NCBI GenBank assembly: GCA_028284005.1
Contig: JANQSO010000006.1
Coordinates: forward strand, 62,001-126,000
Direction of reading: 5' to 3'
DNA from: Flavobacteriaceae bacterium
GTDB taxonomy: Bacteria; Bacteroidota; Bacteroidia; Flavobacteriales; Flavobacteriaceae
DNA: 64,000 bases
How positions within the stretch are numbered: the stretch's first letter is position 1; each line of letters starts with the position of its first letter. The notes below the pieces were generated by a model. The model was not told the DNA's origin and searched no databases. It worked only from the letters and a program-made list of their open reading frames with translations. Shown here in pieces: positions 7,690 through 17,596 of this stretch. The translations under genes were made by a program, and so were the position numbers.

Positions 7690-9123
7690 ATGGGAATACG
7701 ACTTTTAATGCTGCTAATGGTGCTGCTAGCCATTTCTTCCTGTAAAAAGGATGAAAAAGAGAATACATCGATCAATGGCACCTGGAGATCTCTAGGATCT
7801 GGCTGGAATCTACAAATAGAAGACAGCACCCGGTATTCTTTTTACGATGTTACTCCCTCTTCCTGCCTTCCGGCACGTGAGGGTAATCTTAAGGAGTTAA
7901 TGGGGGCGTTAGAACTTAAAGAAGATACGCTTTCTCTTTTAAAAGGAGTGATCACCTATAGATTTATACGGGAACAACAATTGCCGGAGCTATGTAGTAC
8001 TGTTATAGGTGAGGAAAAGAAAAACGACCCGTTGTATAATTTCGAGGTATTTGCTGAAACAGTAAATGAACACTACGCCTTTATGGAGATCAATTCTATA
8101 GACTGGAATACACTCTATAAGCAACAAAAAAGCAAATTAAATGAAAACACAACCGATGCAGATCTATATAAAGTACTTGAAGAAACCCTGGAGAAACTTA
8201 ATGACAACCATGCTTACCTGGAAGCAACAGACGAAGTATATGAAGCTCTTGAAACACAAGAGCCGCATGAACAAAATGATACTTCCGGTGCAGAGGGCCT
8301 ACCTGAATATGGAGATTTTCAGATAGCAGCGATGACTGCCAAACATCATTTAAAGGAGGAAATGACCAAAGATTCATGGTTGGTACAATGGGGAAAATTG
8401 AATGATACCATTGGATATATTCAGGTTAAATCGATGTGGTTATATGCAGATCTCGACATTCCGAAGTCGCTAATTGAAGAAATTGGTTTTGTTGACGCCT
8501 ACGTGAAGACCTTTTATACAATGTATGAAGGAGATTATATTAAAAAGGAAGAGGAAGGAGTTCGCAAGGTCATGGACCGGGTAATGCAGGATCTTTCACC
8601 TATGGGATCCATTGTGGTCGATGTTCGGTTCAATGGAGGAGGGCAGGATGCCGTAAGTTTTGAGATACTGAAGCGGTTCACTTCTGAAAAAATTCAGGTG
8701 GCCACGCAAAAATTGAGATATGGAGACCAATTTTCACCCACAATACCTCTGTATGTAAATGGCGCCCCTGAAGCATATAACAAACCTGTATATATACTTA
8801 CTTCGCAACAAACAGGCAGTGCAGCCGAAGCATTTGCCATTGCGACCATGGCAATGAAGAATGTAAAAAGGATAGGAGCCCCTACCTCAGGAGCTATGTC
8901 TACAGCTTTGGAGAAGAAATTACCCAACGGTTGGTATTTCTCTATCTCAAATGAGGTATACATGGACAATGAAGGGAATAACTATGAAAATATGGGTATC
9001 CCTGTAGATTATAAGCAGGATTATCCGGAAGACAGGCAAACTTTTTTCAGATACATTGCTAACGATTTAGAAGAAGACCAACAGCGTATTTTAGAGGCGA
9101 TCAGGCAATTGAGCAGCAAATAA
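7690..9123 (+). CDS. S41-family peptidase-like lipoprotein
   Basis: A 477-residue envelope protein with a lipoprotein signal (AISSC, Cys18). A helical N-terminal domain covers ~115-170, including LEKLNDNHAYLEA. The S41 catalytic fold follows, with VDVRFNGGGQDA and the nucleophile region TGSAAEAFA, where S377 is the predicted serine. The Lys of the classical Tsp Ser-Lys dyad is not seen at the expected place (GAPTSGAM), so it may belong to the Ser-His-Ser-Glu branch. No PDZ domain is obvious. It converges on the beta-barrel gene at 9147. Confidence 0.85.
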   Translation: MGIRLLMLLMVLLAISSCKKDEKENTSINGTWRSLGSGWNLQIEDSTRYSFYDVTPSSCLPAREGNLKELMGALELKEDTLSLLKGVITYRFIREQQLPELCSTVIGEEKKNDPLYNFEVFAETVNEHYAFMEINSIDWNTLYKQQKSKLNENTTDADLYKVLEETLEKLNDNHAYLEATDEVYEALETQEPHEQNDTSGAEGLPEYGDFQIAAMTAKHHLKEEMTKDSWLVQWGKLNDTIGYIQVKSMWLYADLDIPKSLIEEIGFVDAYVKTFYTMYEGDYIKKEEEGVRKVMDRVMQDLSPMGSIVVDVRFNGGGQDAVSFEILKRFTSEKIQVATQKLRYGDQFSPTIPLYVNGAPEAYNKPVYILTSQQTGSAAEAFAIATMAMKNVKRIGAPTSGAMSTALEKKLPNGWYFSISNEVYMDNEGNNYENMGIPVDYKQDYPEDRQTFFRYIANDLEEDQQRILEAIRQLSSK

Positions 9124-9146
9124 TTAATTTAAGGATATACTGTCAC

Positions 9147-9746
9147 TTAATTGAACCGGTGTCCAATGGAAACCTGAAACGAAAGTATGGTTGACCCTTC
9201 CGAATCACCTCCATCTTTTCGAACAACATCAGATAGTTTCAGATTGGTCCTGAATTGTACAAACCAATCTTGAACCACATCATATGTGGCCCCGGCGGTA
9301 AAACCGGGTGCAATTCTCTTAAATCGATTTCTATTCGTAGTGTCTCCATCGCTGAACTTTGTACGTTCCGTGACCTTAACTCCTAAGTGGATACCACCGC
9401 CTATAGTAAAATTATCAACAACCCGATATTTGCCAAGAAAAGGAAGGTTCAAGTAAATAATGCGATCGTATCCTCCATTTAGACTTTGTCCTTCACCGGA
9501 GAGATGTGGTTCAAGGCTTAGTATCCATTGGTTATGGACTTCCTTATCGATAACCGCTCCGGCATGTACAAAGAAGAGATAGGAGTTATTACCTACATCT
9601 CCAAACATATTGGAAAAGTTGATTCCAGCCTTAGCGGCAAAATTCAACCCGCTAAAAAAATTTCCGGTATTAGCACTTTCATCTTGAGCAAAAGTATTGC
9701 ATATTAGACCAAAGACAAGAGCGATAAGAAGTACTGTTTTTTTCAT
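9147..9746 (-). CDS. Outer-membrane beta-barrel protein (PorT-like)
   Basis: A 199-residue secreted protein with a clean signal peptide cleaved after TFAQ. The body is alternating aromatic and polar strands typical of small 8-stranded Bacteroidota barrels: AAKAGINFSNMFG at the start and SFQVSIGHRFN with the C-terminal aromatic at the end. The role is unknown; such barrels are usually adhesion or structural proteins. It is monocistronic. Confidence 0.8.
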   Translation of the reverse strand: MKKTVLLIALVFGLICNTFAQDESANTGNFFSGLNFAAKAGINFSNMFGDVGNNSYLFFVHAGAVIDKEVHNQWILSLEPHLSGEGQSLNGGYDRIIYLNLPFLGKYRVVDNFTIGGGIHLGVKVTERTKFSDGDTTNRNRFKRIAPGFTAGATYDVVQDWFVQFRTNLKLSDVVRKDGGDSEGSTILSFQVSIGHRFN

Positions 9747-9864
9747 TGTGATAGGTTTTAATGGATATTTACTATCTATTGTTTATCGAAATAAAACTAA
9801 CTTCTAAAATATACAAGAGAAGATGCCTAACGCCCGGAATATTGCGAAATGATAAAACTTCGGA

Positions 9865-10986
9865 CTAATTAGCCGTGTTTTTTTTAAACTGTGAAGGTGT
9901 AAGTCCGGTATATTTTTTAAAAACCGTATTAAAAGTAGATTTAGAGTTAAATCCGGCCTCAAGCCCGATGGCTACTAAAGTATAGTTAGAAAATTCAGGG
10001 TTTTTGAGGTATCTTTTCGCATCTTCAATACGCAGGGAATTGATGTAGGCGGAAAAGCTCAGGTTGAGTTCGGCATTAATAATTCTGGAAAGGTGGCTTT
10101 TACTCAATTGGAGCTCTTCAGCAAGGGATTCTAAAGAGATGTTCGGATCGAGATACCGTCGTTCTTCCAGAAGGATCTTTTCGATCTTATCAATATATCC
10201 GTTTTTGGATTTTTTGATCTTTATGTTCTTGAAGTGTGCTTTGGAATAGGACCTGATCTTTTTTCGTTCATTTAAAATTCCGATCTTATGGATCCCAATG
10301 TATCCTATCAGGTAAACAATAAGGCTGGTTATCGCGAACATAGGAAGGTAGTACATTTCTACGTTCTTATAAAAAGTGTAGGTATAGATGCTCCACGGAA
10401 TAACAGTTACCAATAGCAGTACCCAAAGCAATATTTTTATCCACTGCAATTCCACTTTAATAATACTGAAATGGAAAGAATTTTGCTTTTGAATACGGTA
10501 TATCCTTATGAGTAATAAGATCAATGCCGTCAGGAAAAACGGAATATTTACAAAATCACCGTAGACATCTATCAAATTGGCCAATAGATCCATAAACGGA
10601 TCATTATCTACCGTTCTCTGAGTAGTTAAAGCAATGAGTTTATATGTCAACGTAACGAGAAGAGCTGCCAGGGCCGGGAGATAAAAAATAGATTCCAGCC
10701 TTTTTTCGGTTCTCTCGGGATCGATATAATACATTGCAAAAAAATATAAAAACGGAGCAATTAAAAATGAATAGGGCAGATACACCAGATTAAATACATG
10801 CCAGCTAATGATCCCAATTTCATCCATTATATAAAATAAGTTAGACAATGTAAAACTTAAGATGAGTAGCCCTAAATATTTAGAAGCCTTTGTTTTACGT
10901 TTTTTATTCAATAGAATAAAAGCACTCAGGAAGAGCCCTTGAAAGATTCCTGCAAAAACCAGACTTATAAAAATAATGGAGTTCAA
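9865..10986 (-). CDS. Membrane-bound AraC-family transcriptional regulator
   Basis: A 373-residue protein with about seven hydrophobic helices in residues 1-240 and a C-terminal AraC-type double HTH (~270-373: SLESLAEELQLSKSHLSRII, then AGFNSKSTFNTVFKKYTGLTPSQF). The membrane sensor fused to AraC HTH is common in Flavobacteriia. No ATG is available upstream before an in-frame stop, so TTG at 10986 is taken as start. It is divergent from the amidohydrolase at 11187 and may regulate it (inference from position). Confidence 0.85.
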   Translation of the reverse strand: MNSIIFISLVFAGIFQGLFLSAFILLNKKRKTKASKYLGLLILSFTLSNLFYIMDEIGIISWHVFNLVYLPYSFLIAPFLYFFAMYYIDPERTEKRLESIFYLPALAALLVTLTYKLIALTTQRTVDNDPFMDLLANLIDVYGDFVNIPFFLTALILLLIRIYRIQKQNSFHFSIIKVELQWIKILLWVLLLVTVIPWSIYTYTFYKNVEMYYLPMFAITSLIVYLIGYIGIHKIGILNERKKIRSYSKAHFKNIKIKKSKNGYIDKIEKILLEERRYLDPNISLESLAEELQLSKSHLSRIINAELNLSFSAYINSLRIEDAKRYLKNPEFSNYTLVAIGLEAGFNSKSTFNTVFKKYTGLTPSQFKKNTAN

Positions 10987-11186
10987 AAATGAATACTGTT
11001 TATGCGTTCAAGTTAATTAATTAATTTGTTTTTTAGAAGGAAAGAATACTCATATTAAATAGGTAATTCAATATATGCCTCATATATTGAATAGGACCAT
11101 TCATCTACTCAAATGTACTGACCGGCGATTTATTTTTTATGAAGCTCTTTTGTGTTGTTTCTTTAGTTAAAACTAAATCGTAAAAA

Positions 11187-12455
11187 ATGAAAGGATGTAT
11201 TATTCCGATTGTAATGTTATTAGCGGTCTTTTTGTGTTATTCACAAAAAAAAGATACTGCTGCTTATGCTAAAAAGAACCCGGACAGTAAAATTTTAAAA
11301 TTTATTAATGGCAATTGGTTTGACGGAGAAACATTTGAGCAAAAACCGATTTGGGTTAAAGAAGGGATACTAAACTTTAAAGAACCTGCACAGCAACCGG
11401 ATACAATTATCGATCTGTCAGGGAAATATATTATTCCGCCATTTGCCGAAGCCCACAACCATAATCTGGAAAGTAGTTATGGGTTGGAGGAACGCATCAG
11501 ATCCTATTTGGACAATGGTGTGTTTTACGTAAAATTACTCTCATCAATAAAAAAACGAATAGATCCCTTAATGCATTATTACAACAAACCGGACGGAATA
11601 GACGTACGTATGGCACACGCGCCGTTAACCGGAACAGACGGACACCCTATTGCAGTTCGTAAAAGATATCTGGACTATGGATATTTTGACGGCTTATTCA
11701 ATTCAATTGAAGAAATTGAATCTCATGGCTACGTTACTATAAATACCCTGGATGATCTCAATGAGAAATGGAATCAAATACTATCTTTTTCACCGGATTT
11801 CATAAAATTAAATCTTTTGTATTCTGAAGAATATGAAAAGCGGAAAAATGATACGGCTTTCTTCGGAAAAAAAGGGCTGAACCCGATATTAATAAGTGAA
11901 ATTGTCAAAAAAGCAAATGCTTCAAATTTAACAGTAAGCGCACATGTTGAAACCGCATACGACTTTCACATTGCTGTTACTGCCGGAGTCGATGAAATAG
12001 CACACCTTCCGGAGCGGTCCAATGGGAAACTTATTCAGAAAAAGGATGCTATCCTGGCAGCAGATAAGGGTATCGTGATTGTTACTACAGCGGGCCTTGT
12101 TACCAAAAAACAAGACCGTCCTAATTATGGCAAGCTGGTGGATAATATAGCGGCAAATCTGAAGCTGCTAAAACAAGAAGGAGTGACCATGGCCATAGGG
12201 TCAGATAGTTACAATGACACTTCCGTTGGAGAATTTCAGTTTCTATACGAGCTAGGTATTTTCACCAACCTGGAATTGCTCAATATGTGGACCAAAAATG
12301 CAACAAGAACAACATTTCCTAATAGGAAGATAGGGGAGTTGAAGGAAGGTTACGAAGCCAGTTTTTTGGTGTTGGATAAAAATCCTATAGAAGATATTTC
12401 CAATATCAACAAACATATTACCACATGGGTTAAACAAGGTGTGTTCTTAAATTGA
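11187..12455 (+). CDS. Secreted amidohydrolase-family metal hydrolase
   Basis: A 422-residue TIM-barrel hydrolase with a signal peptide (ends near FLCYSQ). Metal and catalytic residues are in place: AEAHNHN on strand 1, the Lys of DFIKLNL, the His of SAHVET and of EIAHLPE, and the Asp of AIGSDSY. This is the imidazolonepropionase/dipeptidase-like pattern. Export suggests it hydrolyses a periplasmic amide or peptide; the substrate is unknown. It is divergent from a membrane AraC regulator with about 200 bp between. Confidence 0.85.
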   Translation: MKGCIIPIVMLLAVFLCYSQKKDTAAYAKKNPDSKILKFINGNWFDGETFEQKPIWVKEGILNFKEPAQQPDTIIDLSGKYIIPPFAEAHNHNLESSYGLEERIRSYLDNGVFYVKLLSSIKKRIDPLMHYYNKPDGIDVRMAHAPLTGTDGHPIAVRKRYLDYGYFDGLFNSIEEIESHGYVTINTLDDLNEKWNQILSFSPDFIKLNLLYSEEYEKRKNDTAFFGKKGLNPILISEIVKKANASNLTVSAHVETAYDFHIAVTAGVDEIAHLPERSNGKLIQKKDAILAADKGIVIVTTAGLVTKKQDRPNYGKLVDNIAANLKLLKQEGVTMAIGSDSYNDTSVGEFQFLYELGIFTNLELLNMWTKNATRTTFPNRKIGELKEGYEASFLVLDKNPIEDISNINKHITTWVKQGVFLN

Positions 12456-12545
12456 CCCTGCTGTTTGTCATCGGGCAACGTACTGAATTTACAATTACTT
12501 CCACTATCTTTAAAGTGTTAATGTCTTACAGTTCTAAAATTTGAA

Positions 12546-13607
12546 ATGGCTCTAATGAACACCAGGCCCGATAAATTTGTCAAACACCTTGTTTTTTGGG
12601 TTTTATTCCTTCTGCTGTGGAGCGCCCACGACCTGAACTACCATAAAGATATACTGGGGAACCTGGAAACCAATATGTTCGCATTCATCCCTTACGCTAT
12701 TTTGGTCTATTTTAACCTTTATTTTTTAATGCCCCGGTTCCTGCTGAATAAAAGAATAACGATCTACGTAGTATTGCTGGTGCTTAGCATCATTATCATC
12801 ACATGGGGCACATCGTATTACCTTTCATTCTACTTCAAATACATTAATGTGTATGTACCAACTGCAGAATTCTTTGAAAGCCCTCAAGGAAAGATTGCTG
12901 TAGTGACAGAGGTCATTCTATCGCTGGGCTTGTCGATGACCCTGTTCTTAACAGATGAATGGTATAGAAAGGACAGGTCTGTGAGAGAAATAGAGAAAAA
13001 ACAGCTGGAGACAGAACTAAACCTGTTAAAGAACCAGATCAATCCGCATTTTCTGTTCAATTCATTGAATAGCATCTATATCATGTTGGATAAGAATTTA
13101 ACGGGCGGAAAAAAGATGCTGCTTCAGTTCTCCGAAATACTGAGTCACCAGCTATATGAGGCCAACAAAAAAAGTATCGGACTGGGGCGTGAGTTTGAGA
13201 ATTTAAAAAATTATATCCATATTGAAAAAGTGAGGCATGAAGACCTGGTGACGGTAGATTACAGCTTTCCGGAAAGCGGCCATAATTTGGCGATCTCCCC
13301 GATGCTTCTGTTACCTATTGTAGAAAATGCCTTTAAGCACGGGCAAAGCAGTAAGGGGTATGAAATAAGTATCCAATCGGAAATAACCTCCGGAAATACA
13401 CTTTGTTTCAACGTAGAAAATACGGTTTCGGCGGAAAACCAGAAGAAACTCCGCAAAAAAGGCAAAGGAATTGGCCTGGCCAATGTAAAACGAAGGCTGG
13501 AACTGATCTACCCGAGCAGACATCATTTTAGGGCCGAACAGAATAATAGTAAATTTATAGTGCAATTAAAGATACAACTGGATGAAAATGAAATGCCTGA
13601 TAGTTGA
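12546..13607 (+). CDS. LytS/YehU-type sensor histidine kinase
   Basis: A 353-residue kinase with four membrane helices (~15-145), a short coiled coil and a His_kinase domain. Phospho-acceptor H168 lies in the NPHFLFNSLNS box, followed by an HATPase with N-box VENAFKHG and G-box GKGIGLANV. The small 4-helix sensor has no recognisable ligand domain. The response regulator gene overlaps its end by 20 bp, so the two are translationally coupled. Confidence 0.92.
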   Translation: MALMNTRPDKFVKHLVFWVLFLLLWSAHDLNYHKDILGNLETNMFAFIPYAILVYFNLYFLMPRFLLNKRITIYVVLLVLSIIIITWGTSYYLSFYFKYINVYVPTAEFFESPQGKIAVVTEVILSLGLSMTLFLTDEWYRKDRSVREIEKKQLETELNLLKNQINPHFLFNSLNSIYIMLDKNLTGGKKMLLQFSEILSHQLYEANKKSIGLGREFENLKNYIHIEKVRHEDLVTVDYSFPESGHNLAISPMLLLPIVENAFKHGQSSKGYEISIQSEITSGNTLCFNVENTVSAENQKKLRKKGKGIGLANVKRRLELIYPSRHHFRAEQNNSKFIVQLKIQLDENEMPDS

Positions 13608-14295
13608 TGATGAACCTCTGGCAAGAGAAGGGCTGAAAGAATTTGTGAAGCAAACCCCGTTCCTTGAACACGCAGGCTCATTACCGTCTGCTTTGGAGGC
13701 AATGGAATTTTTAAAGCAACATGCTGTAGATATTATATTTTTAGACATTCAGATGCCGGATATGACCGGCATAGAGCTTATGAAAGCACTCGCTAACCCT
13801 CCGCAAGTGATCTTTACTACGGCACACCGGGAATTTGCTTTGGATGGTTTTGACCTTAACGCCGTGGACTTCTTGCTAAAACCCTTTTCATACGACCGGT
13901 TTTTAAAAGCGGTGAATAAAGCGATAGCGGTAGCCGGGACCAAAAATGAAAGCAATGATACGCCTAAAGACCACATTTTTATTAAATGCAAGGGAATGAT
14001 CGTTAAAGTACTTATTGATGATATTCTCTTTATTGAAACTGCCAAAGATTATGTTTTTATACACACAACTAGTGACAAGCATCTTACGTTAGTATCTTTA
14101 AAACATATTGAAGAAGAACTTCCAAAGGAAAAATTTATACGGGTACACCGCTATTATCTGGTGGGATTGAAACACGTAAAGAAACTGGAAGGGAACCTGA
14201 TCTATGTAGGCAGTCATAAAATAAAGATCAGCAGGTCCCTACGCAATCAGGTGTACGAGGCTATTATTGGTAATAAGCTGATAGAGCGTTTGTAG
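13588..14295 (+). CDS. LytTR-family response regulator
   Basis: The partner of the kinase at 12546. It has a receiver domain with D7/D8 and phospho-acceptor D53 in FLDIQMPD, then a LytTR DNA-binding domain at ~135-236 (IFIKCKGMIVKV, FIRVHRYYLVGL). ATG 13588, giving MKCLIVDDEP, is preferred to the in-frame ATG six bases earlier because it places the first strand at the usual distance. Either start overlaps the kinase. Confidence 0.92.
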   Translation: MKCLIVDDEPLAREGLKEFVKQTPFLEHAGSLPSALEAMEFLKQHAVDIIFLDIQMPDMTGIELMKALANPPQVIFTTAHREFALDGFDLNAVDFLLKPFSYDRFLKAVNKAIAVAGTKNESNDTPKDHIFIKCKGMIVKVLIDDILFIETAKDYVFIHTTSDKHLTLVSLKHIEEELPKEKFIRVHRYYLVGLKHVKKLEGNLIYVGSHKIKISRSLRNQVYEAIIGNKLIERL

Positions 14296-14424
14296 ACTTA
14301 AGCATAGTTTAATAGCTCAAGGCTTTATTTCTGAAAGCTGATCAATGCTATTCTCAAATTTGTATTTTATTATTTTGAGTGATTGGAAACTCAGTATTTT
14401 TTACTTAATTTCCCTAACACTATT

Positions 14425-15216
14425 ATGAGTGATACAAAAGAGTTAATATTAAGAGTAACTAATTCTAAAAGAACTTTTTGGCTGTTTAATAGTATTGCCT
14501 GGTTACTTTTTGGGCTCATTTTATTCCTGTCCGGTTTTGGGCATCAATCCTTTCTGTCAACTTTAGTAAGAAATAGCTTGTTCGCTATTTTAGGTTTCGG
14601 CTTATCTATTTTATTAAGAAATGCTTATGGGTTCTTATGGAAGAAATACAGTTCTTTCATTATTAACTTTTTCGCAGCATTTTTTCTTTCTTTTATATGT
14701 GGTGTGATTTCGGGACTGGTATTAAACCCAATTACTTTTTATGTGTTTCATGGCGGACTAGGAGACCAGCCGTTTTTTGCATTATTTGCAGGAGTACTTA
14801 ATTTCGGGTTTGTATATATGATCTGGAGTGCTTGCTATTATGGCTTAAAGCAATACATAAAGGCTGACCTAAAAACACCGAACAACAATTATCTGCAACG
14901 TATCCCTGTTAATCTCAGCAAGCAAATTCTTTTGATAAAAACAAACGAAGTCACCCATATTGCTGCAGATGGAGACTATGTGAAAATACATGCTCTTGAT
15001 AAATCCTATCTGTTGCGCAAATCTTTGGGTTCTTTACAAGATCAGTTGGACCCTTCTGTTTTTCATAGGATACATCGTTCAACTATAGTTAATTCAGACT
15101 TTGTTTCTTCTTTAAAACCACACATCAATGGTGAATTTTTTGTAGTTCTTTCTAACGGAATCAACTTAAAACTCAGCAGAAGCTATAAGCATATCTTAAA
15201 ATCATTTGACCTATAA
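14425..15216 (+). CDS. Membrane-anchored LytTR DNA-binding protein
   Basis: A 263-residue protein with four hydrophobic helices (~15-140) followed by a LytTR domain (~165-263, with THIAADGDYVKIHA and FHRIHRSTIVNSDF). There is no receiver domain, so it may be a one-component regulator or linked to the LytS/LytTR pair just upstream. A TTG at 14383 would add 14 residues; the ATG at 14425 is preferred because it leaves a normal N-terminus before the first helix. Confidence 0.85.
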   Translation: MSDTKELILRVTNSKRTFWLFNSIAWLLFGLILFLSGFGHQSFLSTLVRNSLFAILGFGLSILLRNAYGFLWKKYSSFIINFFAAFFLSFICGVISGLVLNPITFYVFHGGLGDQPFFALFAGVLNFGFVYMIWSACYYGLKQYIKADLKTPNNNYLQRIPVNLSKQILLIKTNEVTHIAADGDYVKIHALDKSYLLRKSLGSLQDQLDPSVFHRIHRSTIVNSDFVSSLKPHINGEFFVVLSNGINLKLSRSYKHILKSFDL

Positions 15217-15349
15217 AACCTTTGTCTGACAATTGACCGATTTATAGGTTCATCCTGTCATATTATTTCTTCAATTCAAAGCATTTAACCCTAAAAGGTC
15301 ATTTTAGTTTTTTGGGAATACTAATTTTAAAGTACCAAAACCAGTAGAA

Positions 15350-16438
15350 ATGATTGTAAAGAAAATGACGCTTATTACTTTTGCAATAGCCCTCACAAAC
15401 TGCACTAATAAAATAGATACCGTAGACGAATTGATCACTGCCCACATAGAAGCAATTGGCGGCTATGAAGCTATAAAAGAATTGCATACGCTAACTTTTA
15501 TTGGCACGTATGAAGAAGCTACTTTTAAACAAATACACCGCTTCGATAAAAAACGCCCGTATTTAATTAGAATTACAACAAACTACAACGAAGAAACAGG
15601 GACTTATGGTTATTGTGAAGGTTTTGACGGGGCTGCCTGGGAATACAGCTCAAAAATACCAATACGAGTTATCGGTGAGCCGTCTCGGGCACTCAACAAT
15701 GCTTCAAGATTCGAAAAATCCTATATTGACTATGAAAAAAAAGGACACAAGGCTGAGTTCAAGGGTATAAAAACTGTGAAAGGAATTGATGTATATCATC
15801 TTGAAATAATTACTGAAGGAGGTAAGGTGGAAAATTTTTTGTTTGATGTCTCTACATTAATGGAATCTGTTTCAATTGGAAAAGCACCATTTCATGGAGA
15901 AGGAGCTGAAATAGAAATCTTTGAGAAACGATCTGGATATCGGCCGGTAAATGGTGTCTTAATGCCCTTTAAAATAGAGTCATTCTCCGGAGAAACCAGA
16001 TTGTCCCTTATGCAATGGGACAAAATAGAAGCCAACAAAGAAATTCCCGATGAATGGTTTTCTCCTCCTTTGTCAGAAAAGCAAAAGATGTTCAAAACAT
16101 ATCGGGAGAAAATTTTGGATGGAAACATGGATGAAATGCACTCCGGGTATTTGGAATATCACAATTTTTCTAAAAATCAGCTGAACAATGAACTTGCTGT
16201 TCAGATAAATACTTTTGGTTATGAACTTATTAGCTATGAACGGTATAAAGATGCGATAGCGCTATTTGAACTGGCAGTAGCTGAATTTCCAAGATCAAGT
16301 AACCTTTACGATAGTTTGGGTGAAACCTATTTAAAGATTGGAGATACTCTAAATGCTGTAATTAACTATCGGAGATCTGTGGTTTTAAATCCAAATAATA
16401 CACATGGAATAGAAGTTTTATCTCAAATTTCTAACTGA
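15350..16438 (+). CDS. Lipoprotein with LolA-like domain and C-terminal TPR
   Basis: A 362-residue probable lipoprotein (ALTNC, Cys18). The first ~230 residues resemble the beta-rich LolA/LolB-like secreted domains of Bacteroidota, beginning with AIGGYEAIKELHTLTF. The C-terminal ~100 residues form tetratricopeptide repeats (LYDSLGETYLKIGDTLNA). The same AIGG/NGGYEA opening occurs in the protein at 27810, so the two may share the fold. Function is unknown. Confidence 0.7.
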   Translation: MIVKKMTLITFAIALTNCTNKIDTVDELITAHIEAIGGYEAIKELHTLTFIGTYEEATFKQIHRFDKKRPYLIRITTNYNEETGTYGYCEGFDGAAWEYSSKIPIRVIGEPSRALNNASRFEKSYIDYEKKGHKAEFKGIKTVKGIDVYHLEIITEGGKVENFLFDVSTLMESVSIGKAPFHGEGAEIEIFEKRSGYRPVNGVLMPFKIESFSGETRLSLMQWDKIEANKEIPDEWFSPPLSEKQKMFKTYREKILDGNMDEMHSGYLEYHNFSKNQLNNELAVQINTFGYELISYERYKDAIALFELAVAEFPRSSNLYDSLGETYLKIGDTLNAVINYRRSVVLNPNNTHGIEVLSQISN

Positions 16439-16573
16439 GAATTTTACTTCTAGCTTCTTACTACTTACTTCTTACCCCAAAAAAGTGTCCTGATTTATAG
16501 GGAGCGTCAAATATGGGTGATACTCCTGCTATTTTAGCGCCCTGTATTGGAAACAATCCCAATCAAAAAGGAA

Positions 16574-17398
16574 ATGAAGATCAGAAAAATTATTGCTACA
16601 TACAGGTGGGGGTTTTTATTCACCTTCACACTAATTTTACTGGAAGCCGGAATCTCTATACTATTTCCGCTTTTTATTGGTTTCGCAATAGATGATACAC
16701 TGGCGGGGATGTATAGAGGTGGGCTCCAGTTGGGACTTCTGGGATTGTTAGCCCTTGTCATAGGAGCGGGAAGAAGGTTCTTCGATTCCCGCTTATATGC
16801 CAAGGTATTTAAAAAGTATGGAGTTCAGACAGTTTTGAAGACCAACAGTGGAACATCTGTAAAGACCGCCCGCTTAGGGATGCTAAAGGAGGTCATTGAA
16901 TTTTTGGAAAATTCCCTTCCCGAAATTGTAAGCAGTGTCATTGCACTTTTCGGGGTGATCGTCATACTGGCAACACTCAATATAAATGTCTTCTATGGAA
17001 GCCTGGGGGTAAGCTTCCTGGTCTTTTCCATATACCTTGTAAGCAGTAAGCGAACTGTTAGGCTCAACAAATCGTATAACGATGTTATTGAGGAACAGGT
17101 AGATGTTATTGAAAATGACGACCGGCTGGGCCATCACTTACATGACCTGATGAAGTGGAACATCAAACTATCCGACCTGGAAACAGTCAATTTCTCCCTG
17201 TCCTGGGTGCTTTTAATGGCTTTTTTGGTGTGTTCTATCATCATTGCTATTAACGACGGATTGGTACAATACGGGGCCTTATTTGCTTTGATCATGTATG
17301 TATTTCAGTTTATCGAAAGCATTGTAGGCCTGCCATTGTTCTACCAGCATTGGTTACGGCTTGTCGAGATCAAGGACCGGTTGCAGAAATTTGGTTAA
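16574..17398 (+). CDS. Stand-alone ABC-type six-helix membrane domain
   Basis: A 274-residue membrane protein that matches only the type-1 ABC exporter transmembrane domain. Six hydrophobic helices are visible, with FIGFAIDDTLAGMYRGG after the second. No nucleotide-binding domain follows and no ATPase gene is adjacent. ATG 16574, preceded by AAAAAGGAA, is preferred to TTG 16547. It could be a half-transporter served by a distant ATPase, or a truncated gene. The frame ends cleanly, with no fused NBD remnant before the island at 17.6 kb. Confidence 0.7.
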   Translation: MKIRKIIATYRWGFLFTFTLILLEAGISILFPLFIGFAIDDTLAGMYRGGLQLGLLGLLALVIGAGRRFFDSRLYAKVFKKYGVQTVLKTNSGTSVKTARLGMLKEVIEFLENSLPEIVSSVIALFGVIVILATLNINVFYGSLGVSFLVFSIYLVSSKRTVRLNKSYNDVIEEQVDVIENDDRLGHHLHDLMKWNIKLSDLETVNFSLSWVLLMAFLVCSIIIAINDGLVQYGALFALIMYVFQFIESIVGLPLFYQHWLRLVEIKDRLQKFG

Positions 17399-17596
17399 GT
17401 TAAGAGTAGGGGAAATTGATCTTGCAAGGTTCACGGCTTCCTACTTTATAAAAATAGAATTAATACGAAATATACCGAATGCACTTTTGGTCGAGAGGAT
17501 GGTGTGTACTTAATAATTAAGCTAAATGATGTGAAATAATGTTTTTAACTATTAAATAATTTTTCGTACTTTGTTAAGTTGAGCACAAAAGCCTAT

